Assembly (NCBI GenBank): GCA_949358305.1 | Contig: OX442322.1 | Span: 806,001-870,000 of the forward strand | DNA from: Strigamia acuminata | Lineage: Eukaryota; Arthropoda; Chilopoda; Geophilomorpha; Linotaeniidae | Reading direction: 5' to 3' | DNA: 64,000 nucleotides | In this document: one piece after another, positions 1 through 9,300 of the stretch | Numbering within the stretch: position 1 is the first letter of the stretch | Layout: every line of letters starts with the position of its first letter | The notes under the pieces: model-generated | What the model was told of the DNA's origin: nothing | Databases searched by the model: none | What the model saw: only the letters and a program-made list of their open reading frames with translations | Made by a program: the position numbers and the translations under genes

Positions 1-6
1 CTAATG

Positions 7-399
7 CTACAAACTCGGCTTCCATTGTGGAGCAGGTGACGCTGGTCTGTTTTTTGCAGCTCCAGCCAATGGGCACACTTCCGATGATCTCGATGTAGCG
101 ATGTCGGAGGCCCAAGAGGCGTCTGTGCAACCCCACAGTTGACTCGAATCGCATTTCGAAAGTTCGATGGAATAATCACTCGTATTGGCCACATATCGAA
201 GAACTTGAAGCAAACACTTAATGTGGCTTTGGTCGTAGCAGTTGTTGTACTGCGAGAGAGCGATGACCGAGTACAAGATGTCGGGACGAGTGCGAGAAGC
301 GAGAAAAAGTAACGATCCGATGAGCGGAATACATCCGGATCTGTGAAAGTTGGGATCCGGGATTGGTGACGGAAGTGGTAGGGAAAAGGGAAGGGACAA
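7..399 (-). pseudogene. pol: A'' RT C-terminus and RNase H fragment
   Basis: The translation matches the end of element A RT and the start of RNase H: IGSLLFLASRTRPD followed by the RNase H block CTDASWASD. Real homology starts at about 351; codons further upstream belong to the protease side of a deletion junction read in another frame. Inside the RNase H region a small deletion removes the segment equivalent to A's LSFGGFITYIG and shifts the frame, so the ORF ends in unrelated residues. The original frame can be followed past the shift toward the window edge (an EAEFVAL-like stretch). Not functional. Confidence 0.8.
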
Positions 400-1891
400 G
401 CAAAGTATTTGAGGAGACGGGCAGGCGGAAATCGGTTATATCGCCAGCCGACTTCTTCTTAGTCTTATTGGAAGACTTGGGCAATTCGGGAAAGTCCTCT
501 TCCTTCGTCACTAGAGTGGTCGGTGTCGGAGTCGGAGGCAGCGATGAAACGGGTGGAGAAGTCGAAACATTAGTCGAAGCGGCGAATGGCGAGGTAAGCC
601 CATCCACGAAATAAAGTCCAGACTTCTGTTTCGCCCGAAGAACACTTAGTTTGATGTCTGTTTCATTCGTATGCAATTCCGAGTTATGAATGTGGATGTG
701 ATGTCCGCATTTATCAATCCGAGAAACCGAGATTAAGTTGGCGCCGAAGTCAGGTGCGAATAAGACGTCGCGCAGCATTACGGTGCATTCGCAGCCATTG
801 ATGAGCGACTTGACCGGAACGTCACCTTTGCCTGTGACTTTCGAACTGCCTTGTCCCAATTCGATGTTGAACGGGACAACGAAAACAAAGTTTGTGAACC
901 ACGCTTGTACGTGCGAGACGTGGTCTGTTGCGCCACAATCAACGATCCACTCGTGGCATTGGAGGAAATGTACAGTCGGTGCTGTAACAACTGGTGGCGC
1001 AGACAAGAGGTACGCAGCATCACGTCGCAAGCTGGAAATTTCACGGCTTTGACCACCGGGTTGCTGAGAATTGGTTCCCTTCCGTCGTCGGTTTTTGCTG
1101 CGAGATCGACCTTGTAGTGCAGCTGCCGGTTGCTGTTCCTTCGATTGTCGGCACGGAAGAGGGCATTTGTTCGCGTAGTGGCCCATCTGATCGCAATTGA
1201 AACAACGAATTTGCGATAGTGGACGAGGATTGCGAGATTGACTGCGGTTGCGATTGTCCGCGGCGAATGCCGACGTCTTCTTCGTATCGTGGTCGGATTT
1301 CGACTTCAAACGAAGGTATTCCGACAAGAGCTGTTCGGAGACTTTGGCCGGGGTGAAATTCGCCAACGGCCAATGGTAAATGGAGAACGTTGCCTGGTCG
1401 TAATCCGCCGGAAGAAAATCGAGGTACTGGTAGGCCTGATGTCGAGGGAGAATGTCCTTTCCGATGTCCTTCAATTGACGAACCATCAGGTCTACACGCC
1501 CCAGGAAGTTGGGCATTTCCTCGTTCGGCTCCAGTTTCAATTGCAAGAACTGTCGGCGCATAGCTGCCTGACGGGCGAGTGAACTAGGGGCGTAGATCTT
1601 GGCGAGCATGTCCCATTGTTCCTTCGGTGTCTCGCAGCCATCGAGTGCCGACTGTTTGGCTTCGGAAACCAAACAATAAATGGTTCCTAGGGCTCGTTCC
1701 TTCCGACGTTGATATTTGCGTTTCTCCTTGTCATCCGCCGTCTTCAGAAAATCCTCCTCGCTGTCTTCTGTGACGTGATGCCACAGGCCTTCATTTTTGA
1801 GCAACATCTTAACTGTTCATTGCCATTGTTCGTAGTTGCCGGTCGTCAGGACCGGTACACGTCCGGATGTTGCCTCGGAGGCTTTTTGCAT
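218..1891 (-). pseudogene. gag: A'' gag and protease, nonsense-mutated and deleted downstream
   Basis: The start is the ATG at 1891-1889, aligned with the MQKSSE start of element A. An in-frame TGA at 1819-1817 interrupts the first 25 codons; the frame is then open to 218. Visible parts are a UBN2-type copia Gag (WHHV, KIYAPSSLARQAA), an Arg/Ser-rich linker, the CCHC knuckle CFNCDQMGHYANKC and the aspartic protease motif WIVDCGATDHVSH. Homology to A stops at about 352, where the RT/RNase H fragment is joined out of frame. Gag would normally form the particle and protease would process the polyprotein; neither can be made as a full product here. Confidence 0.85.
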
Positions 1892-2552
1892 GATAGCAAA
1901 CGAAAAACGGCCGGAAAATTGCAGAAAATTGAAGCACAATTCACCAAATCGAAGCACTTTTCGATGCACGTACAAACGATGTTCAAAGCAGAAAAACCTC
2001 GACGGGGAGCCAATGCTAAAATTGGCTAAGAACCTTAGACAAGTGTCCCCCTAACGTCCTTTATGACCACCTGGGGCAGCGGGAATGTTAGGTGGCGCAG
2101 GGCTCAGCCTTGTCTAAGAATTCAAACACAGCTTAGACGGAATGTCCGAAGGGCTGTGCCGATACTAATCGGGACCCACTCCAAAAACTTAAAATTAACA
2201 AATAAATTCGAAATCTGAAATAAAAAAAAGGAGAAGTTGGTGAATCTGTATGCACAGACGTCCCTGTGCACACCGCGCATAAAAAATGCGAAACTCTTCA
2301 AAAGATCGCCGACCGATTTTAAAAATCGGGAAAAACTTCTCGAAAATCGCCGATACTGTCGCACTCCAGAGTGCTAAACAGCGGGCTAAGCCCGTTTCTC
2401 GATGGAAACGTTGCTCAAACGTTGTCGATCCATTTGAATGACGAAAATCGGCGAAAATCTGTGAAATAAACAAAAATTTCCGCGAAAATCGCGAAAAATC
2501 GCGAAATCCACGGAAAATTAGTGGAAAAATGAGGCGCTGGTGGCTTCCCAGG

Positions 2553-2564
2553 CCTCTGCTACCA
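2553..2564 (-). other. A'' primer binding site (initiator tRNA-Met 3' end)
   Basis: On the minus strand TGGTAGCAGAGG is complementary to the 3' end of initiator tRNA-Met (CCTCTGCTACCA). It lies 2 nt inside the LTR end (AGCTACA), the same arrangement as in element A. The match is 12 nt, against 18 nt in A. Confidence 0.75.
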
Positions 2565-2566
2565 CT

Positions 2567-2914
2567 TGTAGCTCTGTGACGCAATAAAGGCACGATAAAT
2601 CGTGCTGGAAGCGTGAATTAAGCTGAGGAAGCTGAGGAATTCGCGTGCGAAAATGCGTACTGATGCGCGTTTGTGAGTTTGGCTTGAACTCACTCATCAA
2701 ACGCGTGTGCCCAGGGCTGGACTGGGAACAAATTTATTACCGGGAAATCTGGGTGTCCGGGCCACAATTAATGAAGTCGGGACAAGATACAGCAGGCCGC
2801 GACAGGCCACAGCGGCCACGGGCCACCGGGAAACTCCCGGTAGCCCGCCAGGCCAGTCCAGCACTGCGTGTGCCACACTTATAACTACGTGTGGCACAAG
2901 AACTAATGTTAACA
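2567..2914 (-). repeat. A'' 5' LTR (boundary uncertain), carrying a MITE
   Basis: The minus-strand end is GAGCTACA, 2 nt before the PBS. A plausible TG start (TGTTAACATT) lies at 2914, which gives about 185 bp of LTR after removing the MITE and its target duplication. The partner LTR is outside the window, so the start could not be verified. Confidence 0.45.
2712..2866. mobile_element. hAT-type MITE, 155 bp, with 8-bp TSD
   Basis: Terminal inverted repeats are CAGGGCTGGACTGG at the left and the complement of CAGTGCTGGACTGG at the right, with one mismatch. An exact 8-bp direct repeat CGTGTGCC flanks it (2704-2711 and 2867-2874). CAG-starting termini with an 8-bp TSD are typical of the hAT superfamily. 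There is no coding capacity, and an internal ACCGGG/CCCGGT hairpin is present. It inserted into the A'' LTR region. Confidence 0.85.
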
Positions 2915-2936
2915 ATAACTAAAAATTGTTGGAATT

Positions 2937-3149
2937 TGGAGCAGTCATATGGTGCCAGCTTGTTATTGTCGCATGTTTCCGGATGTAGTGCGACAACGGC
3001 GCATTGCGTTCATATTGTATTCTTGTCTCGATGTCGGGTGTCAATTGCTATTGACTTTTATTGTGTTTACATTATGTCAATTGGCACATGATTTGCGATA
3101 TTTAACGTTTGCGTCGTCTGCTCGAAAGAGCTGATTGTTTCCCCAACAC
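2937..3149 (+). repeat. Element D left LTR
   Basis: Starts TGTTGGAAT and could end CCCCAACA, a matching 6-bp inverted terminus (TGTTGG/CCAACA). It aligns to the right copy at 3750 with very few differences until GATTGTTT, where the two diverge. The right copy also carries an additional 36-bp tandem duplication. Confidence 0.55.
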
Positions 3150-3169
3150 CGGTAGAGACACTGATAGGT

Positions 3170-3517
3170 GTGGGTGAAGATAAAGTCTTTAGGACAGAGG
3201 GGGAATGCGGAAAGACTAAAAGACGCAAGAAAAAGTGTAGGAAATCCAAGAATGTTGTTTTAATGAAAACAAAGGATGATGAATATCGTTTGGCGGTTAA
3301 TGAACCAATATTGGATAATGAAACAACTAAAAATGTTACTTTGATGGAAGCGGATGACATGGAATGTGAATTGATGGCTGGTAAGCCGGATTGTATTAGT
3401 TATGTCCTGACCGAAGGGGATGTGAAATTTGAAGAGCTAAGCGAACGGGACAAACAAACTATAATTGATGAGTTAGGATTCACGTGGGATGAAAACTTCA
3501 TTTATCCCAAATATTAG
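3170..3517 (+). CDS. Unrecognised 115-aa ORF inside element D
   Basis: The frame is open from upstream of the first ATG, back through the left repeat, so it may be the C-terminal end of a longer polyprotein and not an independent gene. The product is lysine-rich at the N-terminus (KRRKKKCRKSK), acidic in the middle and ends DELGFTWDENFIYPKY. I see no catalytic motif, zinc finger or membrane segment. Its position just upstream of a polypurine tract and LTR fits the tail of a retrotransposon pol. No function is assigned. Confidence 0.4.
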   Translation: MGEDKVFRTEGECGKTKRRKKKCRKSKNVVLMKTKDDEYRLAVNEPILDNETTKNVTLMEADDMECELMAGKPDCISYVLTEGDVKFEELSERDKQTIIDELGFTWDENFIYPKY

Positions 3518-3749
3518 AAGGGGAATGATGAAGTTTGCACGTTAATCTAATTGGAGTCTTTGATCTCGGGCATGTCATGGGCAAAAATAATGTTACCAAT
3601 TTGCTTTTATGTCACAACCCTACGTAATTATATATTCGGGGCGCATTCGGAGTAATGTCGCAGTGTCGGGGTTGTTTCAAGTCGTCAGGATAGTGTCACG
3701 TTGTTTTTGTCCCAGTGGGGCCCCATATGCTGCTCAGAGGGGGTATGTT

Positions 3750-4000
3750 GGAATTTGGAGCAGTCATATGGTGCCAGCTTGTTATTGTCGCATGTTTCCG
3801 GATGTAGTGCGACAACGGCGCATTGCGTTCATATTGTATTCTTGTCTCGATGTCGGGTGTCAATTGCTATTGACTTTTATTGTGTTTACGTTATGTCAAT
3901 TGCTATTGACTTTTATTGTGTTTACGTTATGTCAATTGGCACATGATTTGCGATATTTAACGTTTGCGTCGTCTGCTCGAAAGAGCTGATTGTTTAGTTA
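3750..4000 (+). repeat. Element D right LTR, 5' portion
   Basis: Direct repeat of the left LTR, preceded by the polypurine tract CAGAGGGGGTA. After GATTGTTT the sequence continues (AGTTATTTTTGG and onward) with no counterpart in the left copy. Either this LTR is longer or the element is joined to other sequence here. Confidence 0.55.
3861..3932 (+). repeat. 36-bp tandem duplication in D right LTR
   Basis: A 36-bp unit beginning CAATTGCTATTGACTT occurs twice in a row here and once in the left LTR (which has ACATTATG in place of ACGTTATG). This is a simple expansion after the two LTR copies separated. Confidence 0.85.
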
Positions 4001-4209
4001 TTTTTGGTCTGCTATCAATTGATAGTATGAGTCTTTTATATTGTTTATGTAAAGGACAAATCAATTCTGTTGTCAAATTGATTTGTTCTCATCTTTTATG
4101 TTTTGTAGACTGACAAATAAAGATGTCAGCCACCACTGGATTAAAATGGTGGTTTTAGCAATTCTGACTTTTTGGCTTCTCACCACGGTTTGGACACTGA
4201 TAAAAATAT

Positions 4210-4499
4210 CATTTAATACGAGAAAACTTACGAAATAATCCAGAATCACTGGAAATACATGGAGAAAACACACTATCCGTGTGTGCGGCCATTTGCAATC
4301 TGCCAGAGACATCTGGTGGCCGAAATTAGTAAAAAAAGACAAAAGATACTCTCAGGATAGAGGATGCATGATGCCAGATGGATAAAACACATCTAAACAG
4401 CATCATGCACTCCCTTTACAATATAATCATGAAAACATATGAAATAATACACTAGAAACCCAGGAAAAATAACGACCAGTAAATAAACGACAAAGTAAA
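4210..4499 (+). other. Unassigned AT-rich sequence, start of duplicated unit
   Basis: No ORF of note. It contains an imperfect inverted repeat around the ATGATGCCAGATG and CATCATGCAC stretches, and the string CATCTGGTGGCC. It could be decayed BEL/Pao or unrelated flank. It is repeated at 10987-11276. Confidence 0.4.
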
Positions 4500-4776
4500 T
4501 GTTCCAACTTCATTTGGCATCGAAAAACGATTTAATTAGGTGAAAAGTGGTTCCAAAGTCCAACAGAGATCGCTATAAAGGACCGCGACGAAACGAGATT
4601 TTTTTGGATTGAAGATTGTTGGGACGGTATAGGAAAAGCATTGTTGAAAGTACTACGTCAGACTCGAGTGTTGGTTGGCGCTACGCCGAGCCCATTCTTG
4701 TTGAGCGCGACCATTAGACACCATCTGCGCAAATTCGAGAAGAAGAAATACCCCGAAACTGTAAAGTTGTTGTTGC
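4500..4776 (+). pseudogene. pol: BEL/Pao RT fragment, upstream half (copy 1)
   Basis: The translation gives the BEL/Pao RT signature: a degenerate DIEKAF-like stretch (IEKRFN, followed by a stop), DRDETRFFW, then RVLVGATPSPFLLSATIRHHL and KYPETVKLLL. The frame is cut at 4776 by insertion of element A and would continue at 24555, where [11 protein letters not shown] supplies the catalytic YVDD. This is therefore the host element that A entered. The upstream end is degenerate and truncated. Confidence 0.85.
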
Positions 4777-5335
4777 TGTTGATGTGTAAAACATCATTTG
4801 ATCTGATATGGATCCTATTTTATTAATTCATTAATATGTTTCCGGTTATATATTCTCGTATTATTACTTTACAATGTTTATATCGATTAATTATATCGTT
4901 ATTCCATGTTTCCTTCAATCCGTGCTTAAATGCACGATGCTTTGTTTATATAGTGCAATTTAACATTAGGCACATTGCTGTGATTATCTTTTCATGATTT
5001 GTAATGTGTTATCCCGCCACTAGTTGGCGTTTGTTCTGTACTCTTGTTTCCAAGATGGCGACGGCCAGTCGCTTTTCACGATACTCATCCAAATCTGGAT
5101 TCATATTGTAAGTTTTCCTTTAGTTATTAAAGCTTTTATGATTTTATTTAACTGTGCACGTAGTTATAAGTGCACAGCTTCGTTTGCCAGTAATTTACGG
5201 CCACGCACGTCGTGTAGACGTCGTACGCATCGCGTTTGTGTGCGCCCGGGTCGGGCGCCGCCATTACCGCTTCGTGCGTCTTGTTTCTGTCGAGTTTGCA
5301 CAATAATTCGTGCCTGTTTTTCCACCTCTGCTACA
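4777..5335 (+). repeat. Element A 5' LTR, copy 1 (559 bp)
   Basis: TGTTGATGTG to CTCTGCTACA, ending 2 nt before the PBS. Against the 3' LTR at 23991-24549 I see about six substitutions and no length change. Contains a TATA-like TTTATATAG near 4950 and a CTCF-core-like CCACTAGTTGGCG at 5017-5029. Confidence 0.93.
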
Positions 5336-5337
5336 GT

Positions 5338-5355
5338 TGGTAGCAGAGGATGGTT
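5338..5355 (+). other. Element A primer binding site, tRNA-iMet 3' end
   Basis: TGGTAGCAGAGGATGGTT is an 18-nt perfect complement of the 3' end of initiator tRNA-Met (AACCATCCTCTGCTACCA). Priming by the intact 3' end differs from element B, which uses the anticodon region of the same tRNA. Confidence 0.92.
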
Positions 5356-6326
5356 GGCTTTCCAACTTAGCACGCCAAACTGCGCTAATATATCGTTTAA
5401 ATTCGCGAAATTTGCGAAATTGGGCGATAATTTTATATTTTCAGCTCTCGACGATTTGCCACGACGATTCCACGACGTGACAACGTTTTTCCTGTTACCA
5501 GCTACGTTATCAAACGTAGGCCAACATTTTGCCACGGGAAAATCATCGTTTTTCGCCGATAATCGGAAATTTGCGCGGGATTCGCGAAATTTCCGAGTTT
5601 TCTTTTATTTATTTGCAGATTCCGGCGATTTGAAGTGTTTGGCGACGTTTTTGAACGTGCAGCAACGTTTTCACACACCAAATGTGATTATTTTCGTCGT
5701 TAATCGGGAAATTTACGCGGGTTTCGCGAATTTTCCGAATTTATTTTGTCTTTTTCAGATTTTCATCGATTCGACAACGTCCAAGCGACGTTATCAACCA
5801 GAAACGAGTCTAGCCCGCTGTATTGCACCTCGGTGTGCGTACAGTACCGACGATTTTGCAATTCGACGATTTTTGATCGATTTCCGCGTTTTCTACGCGT
5901 GGTTGCGTGTTGCGACGAGCACCGCAACAGATTCATCAATTTCGCCTTCCTATTGCTTTTCAGATTTCGTTATTATATTGTTATTTTTAAGTCCCCATTT
6001 TTGGAGTGGGTCCCTTAGTATCGATTTCACCCTTAGTCCGGTCGGGCTCGTGAAATTTGTATTCTGTGTTGAGGCTATCCCTGCGCCACCTAACGTTTCC
6101 GTGGCTCTAGGCGGTTTGCAAAGGGCGTTAGGGGGATACTCAGCACAGGTTATCAAGGCAATTGTAGCATTGCCTCCCCGTCGTGGTTTCCGCTTTGACA
6201 GTGCTTCGTGAGATTTGTGCGACGATACGTGTGTGCTTCTCCATAGTGCTCCGTTCTTCGAAATACGACCACCCGTACCACTTCTAAAGCCACGATATTT
6301 TTCACGTTTGTGTTTGGACACCGATC
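5356..6326 (+). other. Element A leader: degenerate tandem modules with 3'-splice-site-like tracts
   Basis: About 970 nt with no gag similarity. It has repeated CGCGAAATTT-type blocks and four pyrimidine-tract-plus-CAG sites (ends near 5444, 5618, 5758 and 5963), three of which precede CGA-rich text. Near the end CCTAACG (6089-6095) pairs with CGTTAGG (6126-6132). A'' keeps this hairpin as CCTAAC/GTTAGG with a changed loop. A 395-codon open frame (5024-6211) spans the LTR, PBS and leader, but nothing suggests it is coding. Confidence 0.6.
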
Positions 6327-9300
6327 ATGCAGAAGTCTTCCGAACTCTCGATGACGCGAGTGCCCATACTTGCCGTAGGAAACTACGAGATGTGGGCACG
6401 TAGCATGAAGATGCTACTGAAGTCCGAATCTTTGTGGCATCACGTCACAGAAGAAGATGAGGAGGAAATTAAGAAGACTGCCGATCCGAAGGAGTTAAAG
6501 AAGCATAAACGCCGCAAAGATAAAGCGCTCGGCTTGATTTATGGTTTTGTCTCCGAACCCAAGAAATCAGCGCTGGACAACTGTAATACGCCTAAAGAGG
6601 CGTGGGATACGCTGGCCAAAATCTACGCGCCCAGCTCTCGTGCCAGAAAAGCGGCTTTACGGCGTGAATTCCTCGGACTGCGATTGGAAAAGGGGGAAGA
6701 GATGGCTGATTTTCTGGGACGTGTGGATTACCACGTCCAGAAATTAAAAGACATTGGCGAGAAAACATCAGAAAATCACCACGCGTACCAGTATCTGGAT
6801 TTGCTACCCCCCGAGTACTCGCAGGTCTCCTTCTCGATCTACCATTGGGAAGACGACAAGTTCAAACCCCAAGCGGTGTCCGAACAATTTCTCTCGGAGT
6901 ACATGAGACAAGGGTCATTTAGGTCTCGTGATCAAACTTCGTCATCTTCGCAGGCTTACGCAACGGATCAAACTCGCTCTCGCTCTCGGAACCGACCACT
7001 TTCCTCGATTAAATGTTTCAACTGCGACCAAATGGGCCACTACGCAAATAAGTGCCCCAAACCTCGAAGAAGTAGAAATTCCAATCCTTCTGCGTCACTT
7101 CAACGCCCTTCGAGAAGTAAAAGTCGCAAGCGAGGAAAGAACAATTCCAACAAGTCCAACGATGGTCGTCCGAAGGGCAGTTCTCAAGTTAGGCGAGATG
7201 CTAACTTCTTCGTAAACGCACCGCCGCAAATCACCGAGATGCCTGCTGCTCATTTTATGCAGAACCACGAGTGGATCGTCGATTGTGGCGCGACAGATCA
7301 CATTTCCCACGTCTCGTCATGGTTTACGGACTTTGTGAAAGTTGTGCCATTTGATGTTGAAATTGGCCAAGGCACCTCACAAGTGACTGGGAAAGGAACG
7401 GTTCAAATCCAAACGAACATTGATGGATGCCTTTGTGTAGTGAATCTCCGAGATGTATTCTACGCGCCGAACTTCAAAGCTAACCTAATTTCGGTGTCAA
7501 AAATCGATAAAAATGAATACCATATCCATGTCTACAAAGGTGAAGTAAATGTTTTCAAGTCCGACATCCAACATTCTGTTCTACGTGCCAAAGAAAAGGA
7601 CGGACTTTACTATGTGGATGGCTTATCTCCACCGGTGACCTCGGCGACAAGTGTCATTTCGGCTACGCAATCTCCAACTCCAGTACAGACATTAGTGACC
7701 GTTGAGGAAGATTTTGTGATGGTTCCAAAACCTAGAAAGAAGCCGAAGGAACGCGAGTTATCAGATTTCCGGTTGACTCAGGAAACCCAAACACTTCCTG
7801 TTCCGAAATCTCCTCCCGTTCCCACACCTGTCCCTAATCCACCAGTCCAAGCCAATACCGCTCCTTCCTCTTCACAAACTTTTGCCGAAGTATTACAAAC
7901 AATCCCGTCCTTGAAAACACCTCTTCCTAAAGTCAATCTCAAGAAGGTGGCGGCTCCTACTGCCAAAAAGGACGCGACCGGCATATGGCACAGTCGACTT
8001 TACCACTTACACACGAATGCCATGAAGTTATTAGCAGCTAATGAACAGGTCTACGGCATAGAGCCTAGTGAAGTCACTAAGGAGTTAATCTGCAATCACT
8101 GCAGGGTGGCCAAGTCAACCAGGGCATCCCACAAGCCCGATGAACATCCACTCACGTCAAAAGCGTTGGATCTCCTCCACATGGATCTCTGGGGACCACA
8201 TCAAGTCAACTCTTTTGGCGGTGCTCGTTACATTTTCACCATAATTGACGACGCAACGCGTTACACATGGATGTTCCCGCTGGCTCAAAAATCGCAGACT
8301 TTCGAATGCTTTAAGGATTTTGTTTCTCGCATCGAGCGCGTCGCAGACACGCGGGTTAAAGCCATTCGAACTGATCAAGGCGGGGAGTTTATGTCGAACG
8401 AGTTTACGGATTATCTACGTAAAAGTGGAATTCAGGAACAACGAACGAATCCAGCGAGCCCACAGATGAACGGCACGGCCGAACGCATTAACAGGACGAT
8501 GGCCGACTTCATGCGGGCGACGTTGGATGAGACGAAACTTCCCCAAGAACTATGGGCGGAAATTGCCATTTCGTTCTTGTATATCAAGAACCGTTGCCCA
8601 CATTCCCGTATCAAGAATGAAGTGCCATATGTTCTATGGCGGCAGCGTGCTCTATTGGTTCGGCATCTCCGTAGACTCGGATCGAAATGTTGGGTCCATT
8701 ACACCGCTCTGGGACGCAACAAGTTGGCGCCTCGCGCCTGGGAAGGATTTTTAGTCGGCTACGCGGTGGGAACTCGAGGATATAGAGTTTGGAACCCAGT
8801 CGACAACAAAGTCGTGGAATCGATCCACGTGAAGATTGACGAACGACAGTCCTATCGTCGCTCTCAGCGCCCTTTCCAACCGACATTCGAAGAGTCTTTC
8901 CAACCCGGACCTCGTGCATCTACTACGCCACCGTCTCATGTCAAATTCGACGACACGATCCAATATTCGACATGGTCGACAGGTCCTGACTCCGACGATC
9001 CGGACTTGTCAGATTATGACTCCGATGATTCCGCGCCTCCGCGCGTTCCACCACCGGGCATCCAATCGCCTCCGCCTCGTCGACAATCTCCAGTATTGGG
9101 TGCGCAAGCGATGCCACCAATCGATGTAATGACCGATTTAATATTACCGACATTGCGTCCAGATAATTCGACAAGCACTACACCGACTGGCACTCCAACC
9201 AATACGCCACCGGGATCTCCAACGAGACTTGTAACTGCTAGAAGAGGCTCCGCACCGATTCGCACTGCAGAGGAGCCCATCCTTGTTGAAACGAGCGCCA

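Larger units (their letters stand above)
1..2914 (-). mobile_element. A'' element: internally deleted Ty1/copia retrotransposon, partial
   Basis: Read on the minus strand it runs from a 5' LTR (about 2914 to 2567) through a tRNA-iMet PBS (2564-2553), a leader, gag, a zinc knuckle and protease. It then jumps at about 352 directly to the end of RT and RNase H, which runs off the window at base 1. Compared with element A it lacks all of integrase and nearly all of RT. It is related to, but clearly diverged from, A and A'. A hAT-type MITE sits in its LTR. The outer LTR boundary is not certain (2914 or up to 2936). Confidence 0.8.
2937..4209 (+). mobile_element. Element D: short LTR-bearing element or deletion derivative
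   Basis: Two direct repeats start TGTTGGAATTTGGAGC (2937 and 3750) and stay nearly identical to GAGCTGATTGTTT. The second is preceded by the polypurine tract CAGAGGGGGTA, as expected for a 3' LTR. The roughly 600-bp interior holds one 115-codon ORF and no gag or RT. Either the first repeat is a full 213-bp LTR ending CCCCAACA (a TRIM-like element) or it is a longer LTR joined by deletion to the end of a pol region. I cannot place the 3' end; an AATAAA occurs near 4116. Confidence 0.55.

Noticed and set aside
5024-6211. 395-codon ORF spanning A 5' LTR, PBS and leader (also 11801-12988)
   Set aside because: It crosses the LTR end and tRNA primer site, has Phe/Arg-rich composition from CGCGAAATTT repeats and shows no family motif. 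The version begun in the 3' LTR (24238) reads straight into Pao, showing the frame is fortuitous.
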